A stretch of 64,000 nucleotides of DNA from Rhodocollybia butyracea (taxonomy: Eukaryota > Basidiomycota > Agaricomycetes > Agaricales > Omphalotaceae). The position numbers and the translations under genes were made by a program. Of this stretch, positions 50,899-62,524 are shown piece after piece. Each line of letters starts with the position of its first letter. The first letter of the stretch is position 1. Under the pieces are notes generated by a model, which saw only the letters and a list, made by a program, of their open reading frames with translations, did not search any database and had not been told where the DNA came from. Location of the stretch: assembly GCA_015501585.1 (NCBI GenBank), contig JADNRY010000017.1, forward strand, positions 1-64,000. Direction: 5' to 3'.

Positions 50899-53131
50899 TC
50901 AAGCAATCGCAAGAGTCCCGTGAGCCTCGTCTGATCCTCTACGTCCATCCAAAACGGAGGTGTTACTATCATCCACGGTCGTATTCACAGTAAGTGGCCT
51001 CGAAATTGAAGACCCCGCCTGTCCAGGAGCTAGTGCGGTCGTATGGAGCACCGGAACCGTATCAGCCCCTCCAGCGCCGCCAGGCCTTGCCCTACTCGAA
51101 GCCATCTGGCCTACATATGCATCTATGGCAGCAAGGTCCGAGCCTCCATGGGCATTTGAGGCCGGAGTAGTCCAGATAGAACTATCCTGGGAGCCTATGC
51201 TAGTCTGGGATATCTGTGAGAGCTGCTTTTCTCCCAGCGGTGGGCGACTGACATGGCCAGTTCCGTGTGATTCCGTCGCTGAGCTGCAACGTCTTGCGAA
51301 GCAGAGAAGGCAACGTCTTCGTATCGTGGTGGGTTTACTCTACGTAGTGCAGATGAAGTATTATCGTGGTCATCATTCGCAAGGGAATCTTGCGAGTCCT
51401 CCCTCGTCATCGGAGTGTCGTCTGCTGGCACTCGATTCTTTGTTGGGCGGGAGATGGAGATGGAGGTGGTAGGAGAAATGGCTGAACAGACACATCGTTT
51501 CCAAAAGAGGCGTTCAGACGATTGCTGTCAGGGCTCTGGCTACCATTCATAAACTGCATGCTAGGTGACGGAGAGTTGTATCGAGAGACTGGAGGACTTG
51601 TACCCCCGTGGTATGCCGAAGGAGGACTATCCACGCGAAATCCTGGTTGGGTAGGAGGAGGAGAATAGGCTCCGATGGAACTAACGGATACCATGTTTGA
51701 CGCAGAGACAAACGGAGAAGGCGAAAACCCAGGCGTTATTGGCTGTTGCATAATACCGACGGTACTCATATAACCACTGTTCCCAAAGTTCGAGTCACCT
51801 ATGTTTGATTTACTTAGGTCCGAATATGATCGAGTATGGCGTTGGTTATAGACCGTCGAGTCGATCTCTTGAGGCTTCCCGTTCTTTTTCGTGAGGTATA
51901 GCCACGCTTTCGAATAATCCACCATATGACAGCTGCTCCAACGAAGAGAACTACCACACCGCCTGCCACACCACCTCCAATAGCGCAGCATTACTTTTAT
52001 GTTTCGATAGCGTGGATGAGGGGATGGGTGCACCGTAAACGTCGGGAAACGTTGTTCAGAAATGTTCTGCGCTTCATTGACGTTGAAGACAGCATTTTGC
52101 CATGACATGCTATCAAGAATCTGAGTTATACAATAGTAATGGATCAAGGGGACAGTTAACGTACGATTCTTAGTCGCATAGAAGGGTATCGAAGTGTTAT
52201 CGAGCGTTACCACGCCGGAAGGATAGTACCTGTACAGACGGGCTCAGCGAACATACGCACGGCTCTACAGTTGCACCTACGTAGTATTCGATATGAGGGA
52301 GCCAGTACAATTGGACATTGTATCCTGACCATCTATGCAAAGAGTGTTATATTTATCATATAGCAGATTCAAGGTGGGAAACTCACGGTAGAAGCATTGC
52401 GTTAACCCTGGCATGCGGTACAGGCGCTGAAGAGATTATAAGCAGCCCATGAACTGGAATGGTTTTCGTGCAATTCGCATTTAGAACGGTGGAAACGATG
52501 TATCAGTTAATCAGTTTGTTGATTTTTCAGTTACAGATGGAGTCGGCGGTGGGGATGAACGGGAAGGAACACTCGTGAGTGGTTTGGCGGTTGGAGCATG
52601 AGAGAGAGCCTCACCAAGAACAACCATTAAGTAGCACGCCAGTTTGTCCGGGGTATGGTACTGGTTTCCGGAATTTAGCAAAGGAACACCATAATCTGTG
52701 AGGGGTAACAGGAGTCAAGGCCAATGGTCAGCAAATGGCTTCATTAAAACTGCGATCTCGAATCGGCTACATCCAACAACCGGGCCGAAAACCATATCCT
52801 CAGATCTATGAAGACTCACCAGCGCCTGAGCATCCGCCGACCACTGCTGCTGCCACGAGACACGGGGAATTCCCAGAGGCGTCGTTTGCCCATGAAAACC
52901 CAGGAGGCATGTAGCGTTGGATTCTGGACCCGACGAACGAGCTCGGTTCGGCTTAACCTGAATCATTACAGACATGTTCGTGCGTCGTTGAGTGCCTTAT
53001 CTTGGCTAGCTGCGAAACAAAAGCAAAGTTATGGAAGTTATTAGCTTGAGTATGTAATAACAGCGCTTTGCTGTATGGGGGTACACTTCTGCGCGGACTA
53101 CAAGCAAGTGAACAGAGAAACTCTCTATCAT
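50899..53131 (-). pseudogene. single-pass membrane protein, array copy C, frame-damaged
   Basis: Same exon order as copies A and B. A signal-like first exon at 53131 (MIESFSVHLLVVRAE) precedes ectodomain blocks (SNATCLLGF, DNTSIPFYATKN) and a main exon. Compared with copies A and B, bases are missing near 52048, 51985 (gcgcagc for gcgccagc) and 51885. The three losses cancel, but the 60 codons between are read in a wrong frame and the membrane segment is lost. Another shift near 51425 and one near 51275-51290 separate the tail (SSRARPGGAGGADTVP...LAIA, stop at 50899). Either a pseudogene or several assembly errors. Confidence 0.6.
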
Positions 53132-55037
53132 CGTTATCGCTTATAAGGTATCTTTCTTTGATCAGCTTGTGACCACGGCACAAATCCCACTGCCACAGTA
53201 CAGCGTATGGTTAGCGCTGGTTCTTGATATCTGGTTCTTGATATATGAATGGGGTTAATCGCGCAATGAGTGTAGATGCAGGAACTTGGCAGGAACATTC
53301 ATGCTGTCTCTCTGCCTGAATCACATGCGGACTCAGTGCCGACTCGTTCTTTAATTTCCGAACGGTATTCCCGTTCTCCCGTTTTCACATTCCTGTCTAG
53401 TGTCTTGGAATAGGACAAGGACAACATAAATCCGGTGACAAGCTGGATGCAAATAGAAAGATGTGCAGCGAAGATATCGCGCGAGCGTCGATTTCCCCTG
53501 TGATCAGTGGCAGAGTACTCCCCCCACAGAACGCAAAATATCAGATCTTGTAAAGCACTGGAGTTTATCTCCACACTTACTGATGTGGATTCTGGTCCAA
53601 AAAGATGGACGCCGGGCTACCTCCAGAAAAGACCGAACCGGTGCAACAATGCTATCGCCGCTAAAAGTTTTCCGACACCAGTCTTAATTTGACTGCAGTA
53701 AGCATGGGTTCAGTGCGCATAATCCAGATGGAGGATTGGATGAATCGTACGCGCGAACAGAAAATCTCGACAGTTTTTCAACAACGGCAAACACGAGACG
53801 TCTGATATCCCAAATCTGAACCTCCTATCTCTTAGACGGGTATTGAAATGTTGCCTTCCACAGGATCAAGAACAAAGAGGTCGTGAATTTAGTGCCGGAA
53901 TACAATCTCCTCAGTGCTGCGTTCGACAAGGAACATTCTTTTTAGGTCTTGGATTCTTGCGGTCACTAAACTTCAAACTCCCGCCCAAACTTACTAACCT
54001 AGACAGCCAACTTCTTGTTCGACTTACCGATGGTATGAGGTTTCCTCCTTCACTTGCAAGGCCAGACAAGGCCAGACATCGACTTCAAATATATTTGAGG
54101 TGACATTCTGATATACGCAAATCTTGCCGTTCGTTTTGAATGCGACTATGACCTTTCGACAGTAGAAGTGCTTCTTTCAAGCTAAGATGTATGTACTTGA
54201 CCTTGACGTGGTGTACTCACTTTTTCTCGAACAAGAACGCGCGAGAGGTGCAATCACCGATGGTTTACCGTGGTTTTTTTCACACAAGTTCCAGGTCGGC
54301 AGCTTTCATGCCCTCACCACTGCTTTCAGGCTCTGCAAAGAAGACATGATCTTTTCCTTTAGTTTATTCAAAAACTAGGTACATATACTTAGTCTCAGTG
54401 CTGCATATATTATGTCTGTTCGAGCTGATGGTGGTGCCACTTTGGACCGACAATGCATCTAACCTTGAACATGGATATCTTGATGTGGTTTAGTTTACGG
54501 ACAAAGGTGGCGTCGTATCATCTTCCATTCTCGAGGTTGTAACAAAACCTTCATTGGAGCTGACTACCGTGCGCCGGCTGTTTTTTTTCTGTCGGGCATA
54601 TAGCTCTCTTTATTTTTTGCATGAGTCATGTATCCTCTTCGCGGCGGACGTGGTTCAAGTTCCAGTCTAGTGGGTTGTTGATATACACACTGAGTATACT
54701 GCCTTGGAAAGGGGCTATGGCTGGCTATGGTGCTCTGAGTATTCAAGTGATTGAATTTGAGTTTAATAGTCAACATATGCAACTGTCAAGAGCAGCGGCG
54801 TTAGATGTGAGAACACCCCGTCACAGTAAGTACATCATTCCTTTCCTCAACGTAGGATTGATTTGGTTCCGAAAAGGGGGTTTTGGAAAGGGCCTGGGTA
54901 ATGCTCATAATGCGGAAGATTGCCAAAATCAAATTCTTGCATGAGAAATTTGATCCCGTAGATGTGACATAAGCACGTAGACAGGTGAAAGATCCAGAGT
55001 GTGAAGAGTGAATAGTTATATTGAAGATATATAATAA
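53132..55037. other. 1.9-kb stretch without a recognised gene
   Basis: Scattered short open frames only. Sequence similarity to the array ends near 53.1 kb. Nothing else stands out on either strand. Confidence 0.45.
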
Positions 55038-56595
55038 TCAGAGGACCAAATCTAGAATGTGAATTCCACTTGTGCGTTCAAGGGACACACCTAGGCCTTG
55101 ACAAACATCCAAAGCCACCATTACGCCGGTATGAGGATCCTCTGGAATGTCTATCTTCGCTGTGCGAATAAGAGGTTCTCCCATACAGTCGATATCAACG
55201 TCACATAGCACGGGATGCCCCTCTGCCTGGTCTCTTATCCTGTGCCAGGCAATACCTCGAGGCCTTCCATCTAAATTCACAGTCAAATTCATATTCACTC
55301 TCAAGCTCCATGTTATCCTGTGAGAGGAAGGGGCAGCGAGGGTAAAGGACAAATGCCCATCTGCCTGAACCGTGATGCATAGCGGGCAGACTTCCGTATT
55401 GCCATTCCGGCGTAGATAGACAAGGAGCCAGATAAACCCACTGGTAGATCCATCACTAGCCGATATTTTTGAAGAAAGCAGATCAAATCGCATTATGTGT
55501 AGTGCAAGGTGACCTTGATGACTTGGGCGAAGGGTACTCGTAGGCAGAACAGGATGGTCTGATGGGTGATAAAGGGCAAAGTAATGCCCAGTTGTTGGGT
55601 TTGAGGTGGCGAAATCTAGAAGGACATGTCCCCCAGGTACAAATAACGCGTAACGGAAAGGGATATGTGGATCGTGCTTGGTTATTTGAGAATTGATATC
55701 AATGTTTAGAAAACAATAATACAGACGACGTACCATAAATTCAACAGATATAGGATAGACCTTCCTTGAGGGCAGGTGTGCGAGTTGCACCATTTCTCCA
55801 AAACCATTGGGGTTTATAATAGCAAGGTCATGACCGATAGACCTCCATATGTCGTCCTCGACTCCAAAGCGGAATTCTGGACAATCAGTGACAGTCACAA
55901 TTCCTAAAGGAGTAATTCGACACATTGATATCGTGCTGCAAGGTTCGATTGAGAGCTTGAAAAAAAACTGGTATTCTACAACTTACTTTGTGTTGGAAAG
56001 AATGAACGGGAGAAAATAATCTGTTTCGGAGACCATTACCATTCTCGTAAGCCTCGGCGAATCGTATAGACAGCAAAACGCCTGATCCTCGGGTGCATTC
56101 TGTCTGAAAACTTCATGCTTGGTTAGTGTGTCATACACAAGGATTACCTTCTTGTGTAGGAGAATAAGGTAGCGGCTTTGATATATTTCTATAGGGTGGA
56201 TATCCGATATGATATCTATACCCAAAGTCGCGTTATCGAGTGACCATCTTCGTTTGAAAAATAGTTTGTTGGGGGATGGATTTAACCAAAGTGCATCAAG
56301 TTGATAAGCACGCAACAAGATACGCTCAAGATCCCCCACAGTCTGAGACGCCAGATCAACAGCTGGAAAAAAACCGTCGTGGTCAGAGCGTTTAGAGATC
56401 GCAGTCCAGACGTGCCGGTTCTTCGTGAGGGCTTGGAACTGTTTGCAGGTCTGTTTTCACAGAAGTCGGCCCAAAGGAGAATTGGTGAAGAAATTGGTTC
56501 CTTACCGCGCGGATAGCAAAGATGTCTGGTATTGAAGAAAACTCAATAACGTTGAATAGAACATCGTCGGGAAGTTCGAAGAGCAAAGACGACAT
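55038..56595 (-). CDS. F-box protein
   Basis: An N-terminal F-box (LFELPDDVLFNVIEFSSIPDI, then IRATCKQFQALTKNRHVW across intron 1) binds Skp1 in SCF ubiquitin ligases. A long beta-rich region of unknown fold follows, with segments such as DALWLNPSPNKLFFKRRW, YQSRYLILLHKKVILVYD and a last half ending GVSLERTSGIHILDLVL. Short introns join the parts without a frame break. It belongs to the large, fast-evolving F-box families of agaricomycetes; the substrate cannot be predicted. Unlike the F-box gene near 32 kb it shows no lesions. Confidence 0.8.
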
Positions 56596-56915
56596 AGTAG
56601 ACGATTAAGGATGCCGCGCGATACAACGGAATACGATGTTCGTACGTGAGTTTGTGAAGTACGAACGAGAGCAAAACGAGAGAGAGACAGAGATAAGTAC
56701 AAAATTAGATATGTGATAAAGAGACGCTCGTTAGGCGCTTCTTATTCGAATTACGCGCTAAGCTCCACAAACCTAAACCTCCTTAGCCTTGACGCTTCGA
56801 ACAATTTCATAGTATGATCTTTTTCGAGCAATCCACAGTTTAACTGAACTAACATATCACAGTTTCTCCTTCATTTTTGGATTCTTCGTAACTTTCTCTA
56901 ATCTCTCTTGTCATT
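56596..56915. other. divergent promoter region
   Basis: 320 bases between the F-box (minus) and sterol esterase (plus) start codons. Nothing specific is recognised. Confidence 0.5.
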
Positions 56916-58534
56916 ATGGCGCGAGTCCCTTTAATCGGCCGACTCTCTTTTAGAGAATACATTGCCCTTGTACTGGGTCTAATCTTTATCGCTTTCGAAG
57001 GACTCATTCGGCTCGTCATTCTCCTTCTTCTACCACGAGCAATTATTAGCTGGTTTTATGAACGCTCTCGCTCTCTTTTCTACTTTCTTGGCGGACGAGG
57101 CCTCAAGCAGTATAAACGCGATCCAAAGGTCACCCCTCAAGTCAATGCTGAACGCAAAGCCAAACGTACAATGGCCGATCAGATTCTGCATGCTCGAGAC
57201 TTTGGAGAACTCTGCGCGTTGTATGGATATACACCTGAGGAGCACGTCGTGCTGACGAAAGATGGGTATTTGCTTGGACTGCATCGGATCTCGTCGAAGA
57301 AGGGAGAGCAGAACTCAAGACCTGGAACTAGTACTGGGAAGCCTGTGGTGTATTTGCATCATGGGTTGTTGATGAATAGCGAAGTGTGGGTCTGTTTGAC
57401 AGATGCGGAGCGGGCGTTACCTTTTGTGTTAGTGGAGCATGGTTTTGACGTTTGGTTGGGTAATAACAGGTGCGTAAAGGGCTATCTCTGCGTTACCCGC
57501 TGGCTGACCGATTTGCAGAGGAAACAAGTATTCCAAGAAGAGCATTCACTATGGTCCCCAGGACACCAAATTCTGGGACTTTAGGTAAGTTTTCGAGTCG
57601 CTCCTGGTGTCTTCATCTTTTCGCTCAGACCCTTGTAGCCTTGACGATTTTGCCTGGCATGATATCCCAGACTCCATTCACTACATACTAGATATCACCA
57701 AGGCGCCAAAGCTCAGTTACATTGGTTTCAGCCAAGGAACAGCACAGGCTTTCGCTGCTCTCAGCATTCATCCCCAGCTAAATGAGAAGATTAACGTATT
57801 CATTGCCTTAGCCCCAGCTTTAAGCCCGGCTGGGTTATCCGCCTCAATTGTTGATGGTCTTATGAAATCATCGTGCGTATCTATTCTGTACCATCTTCGT
57901 ATGATATACTGAAAATCAATCGAGGCCGACGTTGATGTTCCTTTTCTTTGGCCGTAAATCGATCCTTTCCTCTGCTACGATGTGGCAGTCTATCATATAT
58001 CCGCCTCTCTTTGCCAAGGTCATCGATACTTCTCTCGTCTGGATGTTCAACTGGCATAACCTAAACATCACTCCCTCGCAAAAGATTGCTGCTTATGCTC
58101 ATTTGTACTCCTTTGCTTCCACGAAGTCTGTTGTTCACTGGTTCCAGATTATGCGCAACGGCGCATTTTTGATGTACGATGACGAAGTAATGTCTCCCGC
58201 GGCTCGGACGTCCGTGAGCTCCTATAGACCCGCACGTTTCCCAACCAAGAACATCGTTACCCCAATCGTTTTGCTTTATGGAGACCGCGATAGTCTTGTG
58301 GACATTGATGTGATGATGAACCAGTTACCTCGGCACACCGAGGCTCGATGTCTGCACTCGTACGAACACATCGACATCCTCTGGGGTAAAGATGTTGACC
58401 GTGATGTTATTCCGGAGGTTTTGGATGCGTTGAAAAAGCACTGTGATGACAAGGATAAACTGACCGGGATAGTAAATGGATTCAAGAGAACCGGCGACGG
58501 AGCAGAGACTGAAGGGTTTTCGGATTCCCTGTAG
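56916..58534 (+). CDS. membrane-anchored sterol esterase/acid lipase (Tgl1/Yeh-like)
   Basis: Exons 56916-57469, 57519-57584, 57639-57872 and 57925-58534, 1464 nt, 487 residues, in frame. The N-terminal hydrophobic hairpin (YIALVLGLIFIAFEGLIRLV...) anchors it to the ER or lipid droplets. The alpha/beta-hydrolase part shows YTPEEHVVLTKDGYLLGLHR, VVYLHHGLL (oxyanion region), nucleophile elbow GFSQGT, acid in LLYGDRDSLVD and His in YEHIDILWG, with the family block GNNRGNKYSKKSIHYG. It hydrolyses steryl esters, and possibly triacylglycerols, to free sterol and fatty acid. Confidence 0.9.
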
Positions 58535-58729
58535 AATGATTATTATACCCCTAATTGTTGTAGCTCATAGTAATTTTTCGCACAAGATTTCTTAACGGCC
58601 CGGCTTCTCCGACACAAGGTTGATCGAAGGTGGAAAGAGGATTTTCCGCTCCTAGCCTCTTAAAAGATGAAGTTCGATGCATATTCCTTCTTGTATCCTC
58701 TGCTTCCGTTTGATCTCCTCAAGTTGAAC

Positions 58730-60040
58730 ATGTCCAGTCATCCTGAGAACATGACTTCCTATCGACTCTTTGGTTTTCCAATAGCACACTCAGCGAGCCC
58801 TGCCTTCCACAATGAAATCTTCAAGTTACTAGGAGGGAATAAGGACTATTCGTTATTCTCTACGAGCAAGGTAATTCCCGAGATGCTCGAAGAACTCCGC
58901 AGCGATGATTTTGGTGGTTCAAGGTTTGTCCCTCGCTACTTGTGTGTTGAGCAAGTCAGCTCAGATTGTTTAAGTGTCACTATGCCAATCAAGACTGCTA
59001 TAATACCTTATCTTAATGGTCTTTCGCCTGAATCTGAAGCCTCTGGTGCAGTAAATACTATCGTCAAGGTTCCATCGCCCGACGGTCCGAAACTCATTGG
59101 GACGAACACTGATATCCTTGGCGTGAAGAATTCTCTTCTACGCCAACTCCGTCTGCAGTATCCGAATATCAGCATCTCTCCACAGTCCTCGTATACAGAA
59201 GGCGTAGGTGCTGGTGCCATTATTGGAGGAGGAGCAACAACGCGGAGTGCAGTCTATGCCCTCATGAGTCTCGGTTTACATCCAATCTACCTTGTCAACC
59301 GGGACCCAGACGAAGTCAAGGCCGGTAAGTCCTACAACTTTAGAAAGGTATGTTCTAACTAACGGAACACGCTTTAGTACAAGCTGTATATCCTCAGTTG
59401 GTCAAAAAAGGATCATTAATACATCTCGATCACCCAGACAAAGTTGAAGAACACCTTGCACAACCCAGTTCCCCTCGTCTTCTTATGATTGTTGGAGCCA
59501 TCCCAGCTATTTCACCTTTAACTAAAGCCGAGCGCATGGTATACACAGTCGCGTCTTCCATGTTGACTATCCCATACTATCCCCCATCTCAAATCGACTC
59601 TTCAGCTCTTCCTGTTCCCACAAAGCGACTGTTCCTGGAAATGGCGTACAAACCGAGGATCACACCTATGGTATTCTGGTTCGGCTCCTTGGTGATCTCG
59701 CACTGACAGTTCTCCTTAGCTCAAAGTTGCCATCGCTCATGGATGGGATGGTATCGACGGTACAAACGCGATGGTAGAGCAAGGTTATGCTCAACAGAGG
59801 ATGTGGCTCAAAGGAGACGCCAGCGTAGAAATTGGTAGTGATCCGGATATTCTTGGTCCCGTTATCGAGCAGAAGGCTAGAGATCTCATAGCACGGATGG
59901 GAGAGTGAGTTGGTTTGAATTTCTCTGGTCTTTCGACTAACTAACGTTCTTCATCCACTAGCGTTATGGTCAAGGAAGCTGAAGTTGACAAAGCTGCCAA
60001 TGCTGAGGCTGCACCTGTACCACCATCTCGGAACACATAA
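58730..60040 (+). CDS. shikimate/quinate dehydrogenase-like enzyme
   Basis: Exons 58730-58923, 58975-59324, 59378-59670, 59720-59904 and 59962-60040, 1101 nt, 366 residues, in frame. An in-frame ATG at 58667 would add 21 residues. Substrate site GFPIAHSASPAFHN, catalytic Lys in VTMPIK, SGAVNTI, GTNTDILG, nucleotide-binding GAIIGGGATTRSAV and the C-terminal WDGIDGTNAMVEQGYAQQ match the shikimate dehydrogenase fold. In fungi, stand-alone members are usually the catabolic quinate/shikimate dehydrogenases, because biosynthesis uses AROM. The sequence alone does not settle cofactor or substrate. A QutR-like gene lies 18 kb to the left. Confidence 0.87.
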
Positions 60041-60494
60041 ATGATACGGTTGTCTATAAGTATGTACATCATTATCGTTATATATGTAGATGCATTTTGG
60101 TCCTATTATCATTATCGTTAATGATGAAGTTTGATGAAGAAACATCTATCTTAGTAGTCGTCACACTCAATTCGTTCATTGCCTCTAGATTAGAACGATA
60201 TTCTGCGTTGCGGATGGTATGTATATGTACTGTACAGACCCAAAAGCAAAAAAATAAAACCAAGACCAAAAATGAGAAACAACAGCGGGTGAGTGAGGAA
60301 TATCATGTCAGTAAAATAGTAGCAGAGGAGTAGATAATGAACAAGAAAAGCAGAGGCGTGAGTGCCCGTTAGATCTGACAGAGATATGTCAGTAAAAGGA
60401 TAGTTACTAATAGCACAACTTGGTCTAAATAACGAAAAGGAAATCATAAGCTCAACTGAATATACATATGAACGAAGAATTAGGGGGCGGACGC
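60041..60494. other. intergenic between convergent genes
   Basis: AT-rich shared 3' flank with an A-rich stretch near 60250-60275. No gene is seen. Confidence 0.5.
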
Positions 60495-62524
60495 TTAGTT
60501 GTCTGAGCACCAGATCTCGAGCTTCCCTTCTGGCTTGCCTTTCGAACTCTCGCGGGCAGTTTCAATGGCAAGCTCGTAGTCAGACTCGTCCTGCAATGTG
60601 ACTTTTCCACCATCTTCATCTTTGAACTTGAGTCCTAGTCCACCAAAGCCCTTGCCGAACTTGCTAGTGACTTTGTCCATAAACTCTTCGAACGATGTTT
60701 CGGGTGTGAGAGCCATTCCGCGGACATCGTCTTTGTAGTGTAGCTGGAGAGGCTATGATAAGAAGCCGCCTTTGAAAGAAAAACGAGTCAACTAACCTTC
60801 ACTCGAATCTTGATCAATTCAAATGGACCGTCATCGTAATCACCACTAGCGTAGCCCTCCTCCTCTTCCTCGTACGTGCTCTGTATACGGCTACTCGCCG
60901 TACGCGCAGTATTCCGCCTAGTCACTCTTCTCCTTACACTACCACCACCATAGGAACTTGGTGCATAGTTACTAGTAGGAGCACTCCGTGAACCCGACCT
61001 TTGAACAGTAGTAGGTGGCAAATTGTTGGGGTTTGCGTTCGAACGTGCCCAAGCAGCAATACGGTCGGGAGGACCACCTGCATTCGTATTCGTAGGTACA
61101 GGTGGCGGCAGCGGTGGTACATCACTGCCGTAGCTATCGAGATAGTCGTCATAGAATTCCGTCAGACGATTCTCGTTGTCTAGGGATCAACGTAAGCTTT
61201 TCCTTGTGATAGAAGACGGTGCATGACGACTTACCCTTGAGAGGTGGTGGTGGTGGTGCAGCTCCGGCTTTTCTTACACTGAGCCCACGAACAGGAAGAC
61301 CTGCGCCAGGACTGAGTTTAGTCGGACTGGTATTGCTTCTTGTCATGGGAGCCGGCTCAGAGGACGTGTCTCCTCCAAGAATACGTTCACGAGCATTGGA
61401 AGGAACATTCAAAGTAGTGTTTGCTCGACCAAGAGCAGGTGCTCGTCCAATCTCGGTGTCCAATTCTGAGAAACAATATGAGCAGAGTGACAACAATCAT
61501 AAGCGGAGAACGCACTGGGAATAGAAGGAGCTGGGGCAGTGGCACTCCTGCCAAGATCCGCTGCGGATTGTTCCACGAAGACACCCGTGGGTGTTATTCC
61601 TTGTCTCAACTTCGTGACTCCTGAAAAGGTGGTGAATGCGTCTTGAGAGTCGGAGGCAGCAATCAAGATCTAGTAATGTGATATATAATCTAGTCGTTTC
61701 TAGAGATAGGAGAGACGTACGGCTTTGCCCATGTAGTTCTTACTGACAGCATTCTTGAGCTTTTTCTCTGAAGGCCGATAAAGAACGCCAACGGGCTACA
61801 CAATGGCTGTGAGCGACATACCAGTCAGAAAGTAAAGTAACGTACAATGCTGAAAACTGTATATCCTTCGCCACGATCGGCGATAGCATCATCAATGACA
61901 TTATGTTCGTCAGTAGCTTTGTCTTTCCTCGCCTCCTGCATATCTGCCAGTCCCTCATCTACACGTCCCAGATAGATTTGGGACAGTCCTTTATTAAATA
62001 ACACCTCTGCTGAGAATAATCTGAACTTGAGGCCGAGTTGTTCGTAATTTCTGGTAACCATCAATCAGTACGGCGCGACGCACGTCCGGTAACACAAAAA
62101 GCATACATGGCTTGGTTTCCTCTCAAATAAAGTAGCGCCTCCTCGAAGTCTTTAAATGCCAGATCGTACCGAGCGAGTAGGAAGTTGGAGACTCCACATT
62201 GAAAATATCTGAGTTCAAAGATTAGATATAGTATAGGCTTGCAGAGGGTTTGTACTTGCGCAACAGCCAGGTAGTTGTCAAGACCAGTCGCCTCTATAAA
62301 CTTCTCCACAGCAGCTTCATGCTCGCCCAGCGTCGCATAAATCAAACCCATATTCGTCAGAATCCTGGACGAATCAGCAATGCGCTGTAATTATCGTTAG
62401 ATCAGAAACACAAGGAAAACAAAATCAAACGGACAGAGAAAAGGTCAAGAGACTTTTCAAAGTCTTCTTCATCGTATGCCTTTAGAGCCGCAGACCAAGT
62501 TTCGAGTTCAGCTTTGAGAGACAT
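60495..62524 (-). CDS. noxR: NADPH-oxidase regulator NoxR (p67phox-like)
   Basis: Cytosolic activator of fungal NADPH oxidases, recruited by Rac, needed for hyphal tip growth and fruiting. The ATG at 62524 starts MSLKAELETWSAALKAYDEEDF. TPR repeats follow across several exons (RILTNMGLIYATLGEHEAAVEK, YFQCGVSNFLLARYDLAFKD, FNKGLSQIYLGRVDEG), then an activation-region-like PVGVLYRPSEKKLKN, a Pro/Ser-rich linker with AAPPPPPLKG, and a C-terminal PB1 domain (FELIKIRVKLHYKDD, FEEFMDKVTSKFGKG, LKFKDEDGG, LEIWCSDN) that would pair with Cdc24. All junctions I followed keep frame. Confidence 0.88.
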
